Below are positions 1 through 7,509 of a DNA stretch of 17,951 nucleotides, one piece after another. Under the pieces are notes generated by a model, which did no database searches, was not told where the DNA came from, and saw nothing but the letters and a program-made list of their open reading frames with translations. The stretch lies in the NCBI GenBank assembly GCA_964574335.1, contig CAZNNH010000128.1, positions 1-17,951 on the forward strand. Direction: 5' to 3'. The translations under genes and the position numbers were made by a program. Each line of letters opens with the position of its first letter. Position 1 is the stretch's first letter. The stretch is from CAZNNH01 sp964574335. Lineage in GTDB: Bacteria > Acidobacteriota > Vicinamibacteria > Fen-336.

Positions 1-73
1 CCAACCCGCCTTGTATGTGCCGTTCCCCTCCAGAATCTGGCCCAAGGTCTCGAGCTTCGGCTCTGGTCCGAGC

Positions 74-1198
74 TCAGGGAGCGCCCGCTGGCGTCCCGGC
101 GAGGACGCGCTCGATGGCGCCACCGGGAGCCGCGTACTGCCGGAGCTCCTCGTAGGGGACCTCGGCCAACACCGCGCAGGCGCGGAACGCGTGCATGAGA
201 CCCTGCTCCTTCACGCTCAGGGACGTCGATGCGAGGTGGTAGGCGAAGACGCCCCCGAAGAAGCGGGGACCTGGGGCTAGATCGGTGTCGGCCGGGTCGG
301 CGGCCGCCGCCTCCTGGCACTCCTCACCGGCGTTCCTCAGGGCGTCCGCGAACAGGAGCTCCAAGATGGCGGCGCGGTCTTTCTCCCAATCGCGGAACAG
401 CGCCTCGAAGGAGATCTCCTCGCCGGTCTCCAGGTCGAACGTGAACGAGTCGTCTTGGTCGTTCGGATAGGCGGCACCGCAGAACCACCCCTCCGTCACG
501 GAGACGCTCCACAGCGCGGGCGAGGCGTGGGTCACCTCCCAGTCGACGCCGTAGTCGTCGGGCCAGGCCGGGAACGGCTGGTCGGGAGGGCAACGGTGCC
601 CCGCGAAGGAGCTGCGGATCCGGTCGTTGATCCTCCGCATGACGTCGGGGCTCGGGTGCCGGGTCAGGAACGGGAGGACCAGGTTCGTGCCAACCACCCT
701 CTGGCCGCGGATGGCGATCCCCGGCGCGATCTCCCGCTCCGGCTCTTCATCCTTCGGCAGGGGCGTCAGGAAGAACGCCCGCTTCTTCCCCGTCCTGTCG
801 GTCCAGGTCCCATGGAGATCCACATCGAGGATGCCGCGCCACCTCCCAGCGGGGTGCCGCGCGTCCCCTTCGTCGGTCAGCTCGAGGGAACCGTCGGCAA
901 CGATGCGTCCCTCGATGGGGATCTCGAGGCTCACGACGTCATCCAGGTTGGTGAAGAAGTAGCTTCCCGTGACGTGGTCCCCCACCACGCGAAGCACCAT
1001 CTCGATCTCGTCGTTCTCCTGGTAGCGCTCGGGTGTATCGCAGTCCGTGGCGGTCGGTCCGATCAACCCTCGGTACCATCCCGACTCGGGCTCGGCCGAC
1101 GCGGAGCTCGCCAGCAACAGCAACGACGCCACAGCGAGACCGCTCGTCCCCCGGTGACACCTCGGACGCATCTCGGGAGCTGGGCGTTGCGAGAACAT
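74..1198 (-). CDS. Exported DUF3298-like hypothetical protein
   Basis: This encodes a 374-residue secreted or periplasmic protein of unknown role. Residues 1-35 form a signal peptide: a basic stretch, then a Leu/Ala core ending in ASSASA. Residues about 42-150 look like a beta-rich domain with several Gly-Trp motifs. The C-terminal part, about 165-360, has the pattern of DUF3298/RsiV-type domains: an INDRI helix, a segment with AAYPND, then FTFDLETGEE at 252-261 followed by a hydrophobic-Phe helix. Such domains occur in anti-sigma factors and wall-associated proteins, but no anti-sigma helix is visible here. I chose ATG 1198 because TATCAT lies 7 bases upstream on the coding strand, which fits a leaderless message; ATG 1171 is the alternative and neither has a Shine-Dalgarno sequence. 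The gene diverges from the next one. The family call is from memory of motifs and the function is unknown. Confidence 0.72.
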   Translation of the reverse strand: MFSQRPAPEMRPRCHRGTSGLAVASLLLLASSASAEPESGWYRGLIGPTATDCDTPERYQENDEIEMVLRVVGDHVTGSYFFTNLDDVVSLEIPIEGRIVADGSLELTDEGDARHPAGRWRGILDVDLHGTWTDRTGKKRAFFLTPLPKDEEPEREIAPGIAIRGQRVVGTNLVLPFLTRHPSPDVMRRINDRIRSSFAGHRCPPDQPFPAWPDDYGVDWEVTHASPALWSVSVTEGWFCGAAYPNDQDDSFTFDLETGEEISFEALFRDWEKDRAAILELLFADALRNAGEECQEAAAADPADTDLAPGPRFFGGVFAYHLASTSLSVKEQGLMHAFRACAVLAEVPYEELRQYAAPGGAIERVLAGTPAGAP

Positions 1199-1205
1199 GC
1201 CCGGG

Positions 1206-1211
1206 ATGATA
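1206..1211 (-). promoter_or_regulatory. Candidate -10 element for the DUF3298-like gene
   Basis: On the minus strand TATCAT matches TATAAT at 5 of 6 positions and ends 7 bases before ATG 1198, so transcription would start at or next to the start codon. No convincing -35 is seen. The rest of 1199-1445 between the two divergent genes holds nothing I recognise. Confidence 0.35.
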
Positions 1212-1445
1212 CTCGACGGCACGTTCTCCCTCGGATGGTCTACACTCACGTCCTCGAATGCACTCCTCCGGCAGCCTTCTCGAAAGGCGCACCGACACTC
1301 TCCGCGATGAAGGTCTCGGGGAAGCCTCGGCGCGTGCCGCCACCCCGCGGAAGTGGTCGGGAATCCGTACGCCTGGCCCTCTGCCAGGGGCCGGCGCCGG
1401 CGACTCAGATGACCCACCGGTCGAACCCCGCGCGGGAGGCCGGGG

Positions 1446-1961
1446 ATGAACCGTCGATTCGCCGTCCTGACCGCAGTGTTGGGTATGGCCTCCGGGGCAT
1501 CCGCCCTCTACTTCGCAGTGCGTACGGCGCGCGCCGAGAGCGCCGGCAACCCGGAAACCTCCTTCGAGAGCCTCGTCTGCGTCGGCGTGTCACTGGCGAC
1601 GGCGGTCCTCGCGTAGGCGACGTTTGCGATGCTCCGGTCACGGGAACGAGCCGGCGAGCTAGGCGTAGTGCCCCCGGGGCGTGATCCGGGGGCGCCGGAC
1701 GCCACCGCTGGGGCCGCTCAGGCCGCAGTGAGCGTGGGTGCGGCCGCCCTGGCGTGGTTTCCGCTGCTCCCGCTGACGGTCCCTGTAGGCTACGCGGCGA
1801 TTGCCGCCGTCTCGGGGCTGCTCGCAATGCGGTCGCTCCGGCCCGACGTGCACCGCCGAGACTGGAGGATGGCTGTGGGCGGAGCGGCCCTGGGCACGCT
1901 GTACCTCCTCGTCCACGTAGCGCGGCAGATGCGAGACTTCGGGGCACTGGGCCCACCGTGA
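1446..1961 (+). pseudogene. Four-helix membrane protein with in-frame TAG
   Basis: Reading from ATG 1446, which is preceded by GGGAGG at 1434-1439 with 6-base spacing, gives 56 codons and then TAG at 1614-1616. The same frame continues without another stop to 1961. The TAG falls inside a hydrophobic helix: the residues before it (VCVGVSLATAVLA) and after it (ATFAML, then RSRE) make one typical transmembrane segment ending in Arg. Read through, the product is about 171 residues with four helices, near residues 5-25, 43-62, 90-125 and 139-156. ATG 1629 just after the stop has no ribosome binding site. The end overlaps the VOC gene's GTG by GTGA, which implies translational coupling. Either the gene is recently broken, the base is an assembly or sequencing error, or the stop is read through. 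No family was recognised. Confidence 0.6.
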
Positions 1962-2365
1962 AGCGATCTCTCTTCCTGGTGGCACTCGTGGTCCGTGACT
2001 ACGAAGAGGCCATCGAGTTCTACACCCAGAAGCTCGACTTTCGGTTGGTCGAGGACACGTATCAACCGGAGCAAGACAAGCGCTGGGTGGTGGTCGCACC
2101 CCCGCGGGGCGAGGGAGCGAGCCTTCTCCTCGCGCGGGCGACGACGCCCGAGCAGCAGAGTCGCGTGGGCGACCAGACCGGTGGCCGGGTCTTCCTGTTC
2201 CTGGAGACCGACGACTTCTGGCGCGACTACGACACGCTCCTTTCGCGCGGGATCACATTCGTGCGGGAACCCAAGACCGCCGCCTACGGCACGGTCGCCG
2301 TGTTCGAAGACCTGTACGGGAACCGGTGGGACCTGTGGGAGCCGAGCCGGGCGGAGGCTGAATAG
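1958..2365 (+). CDS. VOC (glyoxalase/bleomycin-resistance fold) protein
   Basis: This is a 135-residue cytosolic protein of the vicinal-oxygen-chelate superfamily, made of two beta-alpha-beta-beta-beta modules. The N-terminal module has the hallmark strand followed by DYEEAIEFYTQKLDF (about residues 14-28). The C-terminal module ends with the usual VAVFEDLYGNRWDLWEP, whose Glu in WEP is a typical metal ligand. The first strand (KRSLFLVALVV) lacks the His often found there, so metal binding may differ and the substrate cannot be predicted. The start is GTG 1958, overlapping the stop of the upstream membrane gene as GTGA. A longer upstream extension of the frame exists, but it would overlap that gene and has no VOC character. 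The superfamily is clear; the reaction is unknown. Confidence 0.85.
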   Translation: MKRSLFLVALVVRDYEEAIEFYTQKLDFRLVEDTYQPEQDKRWVVVAPPRGEGASLLLARATTPEQQSRVGDQTGGRVFLFLETDDFWRDYDTLLSRGITFVREPKTAAYGTVAVFEDLYGNRWDLWEPSRAEAE

Positions 2366-2375
2366 AAGTCCGGGG

Positions 2376-2792
2376 TCAGCGACTGTCCCGGCGGAGGGAG
2401 TCGACGGCTCTCGCTGCAGCCCGCCGCCTGGAGATCCCACCTCCCGCTCGCCGGATCTCGAGCTGGATCAGGCGCTCGGCCTGTGAAGCATCGCCACGGC
2501 ACATCCGACGGAGCGTGCCCGCAACCACCGCCCCGGCGCCGATCGAGACCAGTTGCGTCGTACGCCTCGGCTGCCGCACCCGGAACGCTTGGAAGAGGGC
2601 CTCCAGCGCCTGTCCACCGTCGAGGGGCAGGATGGGAGCCAGGTTGAGAACGCTCCATCCCGCACAGACCCACATGAAGTCGTGGAAGGCCAGGTAGAGC
2701 AGGGGCTGGGCGGGCACACGGCCCCAGTGCTCGAGCCCCAGCCAAAGAATGCCGGCCAGAAGGAGACCGGCCCGCGTTCCGGGAACCCCTCA
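2376..2792 (-). pseudogene. Remnant of M50 site-2 protease
   Basis: The frame encodes about 139 residues. It contains RAGLLLAGILWLG, like the AGPLAG helix of M50 metalloproteases, and further on WSVLNLAPILPLDGGQALE. The latter is the NxxPxxPLDGG motif whose Asp is the third zinc ligand of intramembrane site-2 proteases. The first motif, HExxH, is missing: the frame runs into a TGA at 2790-2792 and only 53 bases separate this from the neighbouring gene, too little for the missing N-terminus. The C-terminal third turns Arg-rich and does not look like a membrane protease. No start codon lies before the conserved part except a GTG at 2717. I read this as a dead fragment truncated at its 5' end next to the inverted repeat at 2779-2836. 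Confidence 0.65.
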
Positions 2793-2836
2793 GCCGAGCT
2801 GACCGCCAGCCTCCGCGGTCCCTGAGGGGTCCCCGG
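2779..2836. repeat. 15-bp inverted repeat (14/15 match)
   Basis: CCGGGAACCCCTCAG at 2779-2793 pairs with CTGAGGGGTCCCCGG at 2822-2836, with one mismatch and a 28-base loop. It begins 9 bases after the stop of the SMP-30-like gene on the minus strand, so it may act as a terminator, although no T-tract follows. It also marks the point where the M50 remnant loses its reading frame, so it could be the scar of a small inserted element. Confidence 0.6.
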
Positions 2837-2845
2837 TGGATCTGG

Positions 2846-3889
2846 TCAGCGCCCCTTACACGGGCGCTTCTGGCACAGGTTCACCTTCACCAGGTTGGGC
2901 TGGCCGTCGAGGGGGACGAAGTTCGTGATGTAGGCGGTGTCGGCGCCCTGTGGGCTCCTCTTGAAGTCCAGGCTGGCCGGATAGTCCGCGCCCGCGGCGC
3001 GCAGATCCACCACCACCTCGGGTTCTCGACCGCGCCGGATGCGCACCACCTCCCCACCATAGGCGGTCACGGCGAACAACTGGCCGTAGGCATCGAAGGC
3101 CACGCCGTCGGGACCGACCAGCCCGCTGGCAAACACGCTGGGCTCTCCCGGAGAGCCGTCGCGCCCGATCGGGACTCGGAGGATGATGCCCCGGTCGGTG
3201 CTGACCACGTAGAGGGCATGGTGGCGGTAGGCGATGCCGTTGGCGCCGAAGCCCGTCCAGGGACCGCCCGGCGGAAGCAGCAGATCATCCTGAAGCCACA
3301 GCGTCGGCTCGCCGCCCGGCTCGACCTTCCAGATGCCCCCGAGGAGGCTCTCGGTGACGTACAGGTTGCCGCGGGAGTCGAAGGTCAGACCGTTGGGTAC
3401 CGGGACGTCTTCGAAGGACATGGGAACGGCCAGCTCGGCCGAGCCGTCCCGCCCCACCCGCCACACCCCGTGTGACTCGGGGACCCAGGAGATGACGGCC
3501 ACCCACAGGTCGCCGTCGGGGCCGATGGCCATGCCGAGGCCGCCGGCTTGGCTGCAGTAGTAGTCGTTCGAGGTGCCGTAGTCGATGGTCGCGATGACGC
3601 TGGCCACCCCGTGTCGGTCGATCCGGTACACGTCGCCCGTGCACTGCTCCTGCGTGTACACGACGCCGTTCCCGGCCACGGCCACGCCCTCGAACAGAAA
3701 CCTGTCGAAGTCCCCGTCCTCAGCGGGCCAGACCGAAAGCACCGGCCGGACGTCTCCCACCCGACAGGCCTTCCCCCTCAGGTGCCACAGGGGTCCCGTT
3801 CCCGTAGCCGGCGCCATTCCCTCGCCGGCCGCGACGAGCGCGCTGGTCAGAACCAGCGCCAGAAGCGGAAGCACGATACGGACCTTCAT
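2846..3889 (-). CDS. Exported SMP-30/NHL-type beta-propeller protein
   Basis: This is a 347-residue secreted protein. Residues 1-21 are a signal peptide (MKVR, then a Leu/Val/Ala core). The rest shows repeated propeller strands typical of SMP-30/gluconolactonase-like and NHL proteins: GVAVAGNGVVYT (about 68-79), GLGMAIGPDGDLWVA, NGLTFDSRGNLYVTES, GFGANGIAYRHHALYVVS and GPDGVAFDAYGQLFAV. Known relatives hydrolyse sugar lactones or bind small ligands using Glu, Asn and Asp at the propeller centre; I cannot assign a substrate. The Cys pairs near the N-terminus and in the C-terminal CQKRPC may form disulfides. The ribosome binding site is GGAGAAAGG, about 10 bases before ATG. TAGGCT at 3932-3937 (minus) is a possible -10. 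The gene diverges from the winged-helix regulator, whose repeat box lies about 105 bases from this start and could serve both genes. Confidence 0.8.
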   Translation of the reverse strand: MKVRIVLPLLALVLTSALVAAGEGMAPATGTGPLWHLRGKACRVGDVRPVLSVWPAEDGDFDRFLFEGVAVAGNGVVYTQEQCTGDVYRIDRHGVASVIATIDYGTSNDYYCSQAGGLGMAIGPDGDLWVAVISWVPESHGVWRVGRDGSAELAVPMSFEDVPVPNGLTFDSRGNLYVTESLLGGIWKVEPGGEPTLWLQDDLLLPPGGPWTGFGANGIAYRHHALYVVSTDRGIILRVPIGRDGSPGEPSVFASGLVGPDGVAFDAYGQLFAVTAYGGEVVRIRRGREPEVVVDLRAAGADYPASLDFKRSPQGADTAYITNFVPLDGQPNLVKVNLCQKRPCKGR

Positions 3890-3993
3890 AAATGACCGCC
3901 TTTCTCCCCTTCCCGGGGCGAAGCTTTGAAGAGCCTAGAGAATCGTCGACTCAGAGATGGGTCCTCGCGCGCGCATGCGCAAGGCATCGGCCG

Positions 3994-4026
3994 GTGACCT
4001 GTGAGTGACCTGAAGGTGACCCGAGG
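3994..4026 (+). promoter_or_regulatory. Three 11-bp direct repeats, PhoB-type box
   Basis: GTGACCT GTGA, GTGACCT GAAG and GTGACCC GAGG start at 3994, 4005 and 4016. These are 7-base repeats with 4-base spacers, at exactly 11-bp spacing. This is the architecture bound by OmpR/PhoB-family winged-helix domains (the E. coli pho box and Streptomyces PhoP boxes). The box sits upstream of a gene encoding such a domain, so autoregulation is the natural inference. Confidence 0.65.
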
Positions 4027-4041
4027 GAGCGAACGGCCGGG

Positions 4042-4047
4042 TAGAAT
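4042..4047 (+). promoter_or_regulatory. -10 element TAGAAT of the regulator gene
   Basis: TAGAAT matches TATAAT at 5 of 6 positions. It begins 15 bases after the third 11-bp repeat unit, so the repeats occupy the -35 region as in activator-dependent PhoB-class promoters. The predicted start is near 4054, giving a leader of about 36-42 bases before the start codon. Confidence 0.5.
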
Positions 4048-4089
4048 CATGCCGCCGAGCCGGCCCCTGGGGCTGGCTGGGGATGGCTG

Positions 4090-5950
4090 GTGCCGATGGA
4101 ACGTGAGACGTATCGTTTCGGCCCCTTCACGGTCGACTTTCGCAACGCCCGGCTGCTTCGCGACGGGAGCCGGATCCGGCTGCAGGACAAGCCGCTCCAG
4201 GTCCTGCAGGCCCTGCTCGAGGAGCCCGGCCAGCTCGTCACCCGGGAGACCCTTCGCCAGCGGCTGTGGCCCGCCGACGTCTTCGTCGACTTCGATCGCA
4301 GCCTCAACGCCGCCATGCGCCGGCTCCGCCGCGCCCTGGAGGACGACGCCGAAGAGCCGCGATTCATCGAGACGGTGCCCAAACACGGCTATCGTNNNNN
4401 NNNNNGATGAGCTCGCCGGCAGCCGCTCCGCACCGGAGAGCCGATGGGGACGGAGGCTTCTCGTGGGAACCGCCGCCGTGGCCCTGGGAGCGGTCGCCCT
4501 GGCCGGGCTCCGGCTGATCTGGGCTCACCCTTCGAGGATCGGCTCTCTAGCCGTGCTCCCCCTGGCCAACCTCTCGGGCGATCCCGACCAGGACTACTTC
4601 GCGGAGGGGATGACCGAGGCCCTGATCGGCTGCCTGGGCCGGGCCAGGGACCTGCGCGTGATCTCCCGGCAGTCGGTGATGCGCTACCGGCAAAGCCCGC
4701 TGGGCGCACCGGCCATCGCACGGGAGCTGAACGTGGAGGCCCTGGTGGAGGGCTCTGTCGTCCCGGACGGGGACCGGGTCCGGGTCACCGTGCAGCTTAT
4801 CCAGGCCGCCCCCGAACGTCACCTGTGGGCCGAGACCTACGACCGGGACCTCCGGGACGTCCTCGTCCTCCAGGACGAGATCGCCACCACGATCACGGGG
4901 GAGATCCGGGCGACGCTGGACCGCGTGGGAGGCTCCGGCGGCAGCCCTCGGCGAGAGGTCGACCCCGAAGCCTACCGGGCCTACCTACGCGGCCGATACC
5001 ACTACCACCAGTGGCCTCGGGACCTGGACAAGGCGGTGGCCTTCTTCCAGCAGTCGATCGAGAGGGACCCGACCTACGCCCCGGCCTACGCGGGCCTCTC
5101 CCTCTGCTACGGGTCTCTCGGCTACTTCCGTCCGCCGGCCGAGATGTTCTCCAAGGCGAGGGCGGCGGCTCGGAAGGCGCTGGACCTCGATGACGGCCAG
5201 TCGGAAGCTCATGCGGCGCTCGGCGTCGTCGATCTCAACTACGACTGGGACTGGGATGCCGCCGGGCGGGAGCTCCGGCGGGCCGTCGAGCTGGATCCCA
5301 GGAGCATCGACGCCCGGGCCCGCCACGCGACCTACCTTCTCTCTCTCGGGAGGTTCGACGAGGCCATCGCCGAGGCCGGACGAGCGGCCGAGCTCGACCC
5401 GCTGTCCGCCTTTGCCAACAGCCATCTGGGCTGGATCTGCCTCGGGGCCCGGCGGTACGACGACGCCCTCCGCCACCTCCGAGAGGCGACCGGGCTGGAC
5501 CCCCACTACCGGATCGCCCAGGAGTCGACCCTCTTGGCCTTCATCCTCCAGGGGCGCCACGACGAAGCCCTCGGCAGGTACGAGGTTCTGGGATGGGGTC
5601 CCGACCCGGCCCGCGTCTGGCTGCTGGCAGCGGCGGGCCGGCGGGGCGAGGCCGCCGCCATGTTCCGGCAACTCGACGATCCGGCCAGGCCCCACGGGTG
5701 GGACCCCTACCTGTTGGCCATCGGTGCCGCCGGCCTCGGCAGACACGATCGCGCGGTCGAGCTTCTGAAGGAGGCTTACGACCAGCACAACGCCCAGCTC
5801 TATATGACCTGGATCGAGCCCTTCTTCGACGGCTTGCGCGACGACCCTCGCTTCTGGGACATCATCGCCCGGGTGGGCCCGCCGGAGCACCTCCGTTCGT
5901 CGGTGGGAGTACTGGGACCACGTCCATCCGGAGTCCATCAGGGCTCCTGA
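4090..5950 (+). CDS. Winged-helix (CadC/PhoB-type) TolB-like TPR regulator, gapped
   Basis: This is a membrane-bound one-component regulator of at least 616 residues. Before the N-gap, residues about 5-102 form an OmpR/PhoB/CadC winged-helix DNA-binding domain, from YRFGPFTVDF through the recognition helix LNAAMRRLRRAL to FIETVPKHGYR. After the gap come one transmembrane helix (about 4455-4535) and a TolB/FlgO-like domain starting LAVLPLANLSGDPDQDYFAEG and containing VEALVEGSV and LWAETYDR. TPR units follow from about 4970 to 5870. Pre- and post-gap parts end and begin on whole codons, but 10 Ns shift the frame, so the N-run is a placeholder and the true missing length should be a multiple of three. 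The start is GTG 4090 with GGGGA 6 bases upstream; ATG 4096 is possible. The TPRs probably bind a signalling partner. It lies just upstream of the lipid kinase gene. Confidence 0.85.
4396..4405. other. Scaffold gap, 10 Ns
   Basis: The gap interrupts the winged-helix regulator between its DNA-binding domain and membrane helix. No overlap is seen between its flanks, unlike the 100-N gap further on. Confidence 0.95.
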
Positions 5951-5970
5951 GGTCTCGAGGAGACAGCGGC

Positions 5971-6360
5971 ATGGGACACGCCTTCACCTTCACCGGACGA
6001 CTCCGCAGCATCGTGGTGGCGAGCCGGGGCGCCCTGCTCATGCTGCGCTCTCAACACAACGCATGGATCCACACGGTGGCCACCGTCGGCGTGGTGGTGC
6101 TGGGCCTGCTGTTCCGGGTCACGGCGGCGCAATGGTGTGCCCTCATCCTCGCCATGATGGCCGTCTGGACCGCGGAGGCCCTGAACACGGCCCTCGAGCT
6201 CCTGGCGGACGTCGCCTCGCCGGAGTTCCATCCGTTGGTCGGCCAGGCCAAGGACGTGGCCGCCGGGGCGGTGCTCCTCTCCGCGACCGGCGCGGTGGTC
6301 ATCGGCGTCCTGATCCTCGGACCCCACGTGCAGGACATGATCCGGGAAGCGGTCGGGTGA
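5971..6360 (+). CDS. dgkA: DgkA-type diacylglycerol/undecaprenol kinase
   Basis: This is a 129-residue integral membrane kinase of the small prokaryotic DgkA family, which phosphorylates diacylglycerol or, in many Gram-positive-type members, undecaprenol, using ATP-Mg. Three helices are visible at about 36-52, 55-78 and 96-118. The family signature AEALNTALELLAD (68-80) supplies the conserved Glu and Asn residues, and QAKDVAAGAVLL (92-103) is the second conserved block. In the N-terminal HNxxIH motif the sequence is SQHNAWIH; Bacillus DgkA has ERNFQFH, so a Glu that can bind metal is Gln here, perhaps a subfamily trait. The start is ATG 5971 with GAGGAG about 8 bases upstream. It lies 20 bases after the regulator stop, so co-transcription is likely. 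The choice between lipid substrates is not resolved. Confidence 0.88.
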   Translation: MGHAFTFTGRLRSIVVASRGALLMLRSQHNAWIHTVATVGVVVLGLLFRVTAAQWCALILAMMAVWTAEALNTALELLADVASPEFHPLVGQAKDVAAGAVLLSATGAVVIGVLILGPHVQDMIREAVG

Positions 6361-6486
6361 GCTGGGTGACAGCTCATGGCCACTCGGTGGGATGACGTGG
6401 GCCGGGACGTTCCGGCCGCATTGGAGCCATACTGTGCGGCGGGGTGGACGTCGCCGTTTCACCCCTACCGTGAGAGGAGATTCGCC

Positions 6487-7509
6487 ATGGTGCTTCATCG
6501 TCACCGCTCGACGTTCTTGTCGGCCATCGGGTTGGGCGCCTGGCTGGCGTCGCCCGGCCTGGCCGTGGCCCAGAACACCGGTACCGACATCCCTCCGGTG
6601 ATCGACATCCACGTCCACGCCATGGACGAGTCGTTTCCCGGGCTGGGGCCGATGTGTCCGAACCCGTCGGGCTTCGCGGCCTCGGATCCCAGCACCCAGG
6701 AGGCCCCGTTCGGCTGGGTCTCCGAGGAGTGCACGCCCAAGCTCTATCCCTCCGCCAAGGGCGAGTACATCCACGACGTGGTCGCCGAGATGGAACGGCT
6801 CAACGTCACCGCGGTGGTGCTGGGCGATCCGAAGAGCGTGAAGAGGTGGCAGGACGCCGCTCCCGGGCGGGTCATCCCCGGCACCAGCTTCAACGAGGGA
6901 ATGACGCCGGGAGCGCGCGTCCCCCTCGAGGACCTGCGCAAGGCCTTCACGGAGGACGGCTTCCAGGTGATGGGCGAGATCGGCCTGCAGTACGAGGGCC
7001 TGTCGCCGAGCGACCCGTCCGTCGACGCCTACTTCGCCCTCGCAGAGGAGCTCGACGTCCCGGTCGCCATCCACATGGGGACCGGCGGGTCCGGGCGCGC
7101 CAACGTCACCATGCCCAGCTTCCGGGGGTCGATGGGAGACCCGTTGCTGCTGGAGGATCTGCTGGCGCGTCATCCCAAGCTGCGCGTCCAGGTGATGCAC
7201 GCCGGCTACCCGATGATCGACAACATGCTCACCCTGCTCCAGGCCAGCTCCCACGTCTACGTCGATGTCGCCGGGCTGATCTGGAGCTACCCACTGAAGG
7301 AGGTCAACCGGTACATCGAGCGGCTGGTCGACGCCGGGTTCGCCGATCGGGTCATGTTCGGCACCGACCAGTTGGGCTGGCCCAAGCTGATGACCTACTC
7401 CATCAGCATCATCCAGAACGCCGACTACCTGACGCCGAAGCAGAAGCGCGACATCCTCTACTTCAACGCCGCCCGTTTCCTGAGGCTGGAGACGGCCCAG
7501 GCCAAGTGA
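6487..7509 (+). CDS. Exported metal-dependent amidohydrolase (Amidohydro_2 type)
   Basis: This is a 340-residue TIM-barrel hydrolase with a signal peptide (residues 1-29, ending GLAVAQ), so it acts in the periplasm or outside the cell. Metal-binding and catalytic residues of the amidohydrolase superfamily are visible: HVH at 42-44 after VIDI, E164 in VMGEIGLQY, H196 in VAIHMGTG, H238 in VMHAGYP and D294 in MFGTDQLGWP. The pattern fits the Amidohydro_2 family, which includes decarboxylases and lactonases of aromatic and dicarboxylic compounds; the substrate is not predictable. Most family members I know are cytosolic, so export is notable. I chose ATG 6487 because GAGGAG stands 8 bases upstream and it begins the signal peptide; the frame is open back to 6376 but that part is not protein-like. 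It converges on the minus-strand gene with a 47-base overlap. Confidence 0.85.
   Translation: MVLHRHRSTFLSAIGLGAWLASPGLAVAQNTGTDIPPVIDIHVHAMDESFPGLGPMCPNPSGFAASDPSTQEAPFGWVSEECTPKLYPSAKGEYIHDVVAEMERLNVTAVVLGDPKSVKRWQDAAPGRVIPGTSFNEGMTPGARVPLEDLRKAFTEDGFQVMGEIGLQYEGLSPSDPSVDAYFALAEELDVPVAIHMGTGGSGRANVTMPSFRGSMGDPLLLEDLLARHPKLRVQVMHAGYPMIDNMLTLLQASSHVYVDVAGLIWSYPLKEVNRYIERLVDAGFADRVMFGTDQLGWPKLMTYSISIIQNADYLTPKQKRDILYFNAARFLRLETAQAK

Noticed and set aside
1..73. Minus-strand reading ending ...TLGQILEGNGTYKAGW at the left edge
   Set aside because: It looks somewhat protein-like and could be the start of a DUF1579-like gene, but no ATG or GTG start is visible in frame (only TTG) and only about 20 codons are inside the window.
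1258..1449. 63-codon plus-strand ORF overlapping ATG 1446
   Set aside because: It is Pro/Gly/Arg-rich without structure and has no ribosome binding site; it probably lies in the promoter region.
455..1684. Plus-strand open frame of 409 codons
   Set aside because: It is antisense to the DUF3298-like gene and crosses the divergent promoter region; the composition is Arg/Pro-rich.
3965..3980. Alternating GCGCGCGCATGCGC stretch as a special DNA structure
   Set aside because: It is short and easily expected at this GC content; there is no independent support.
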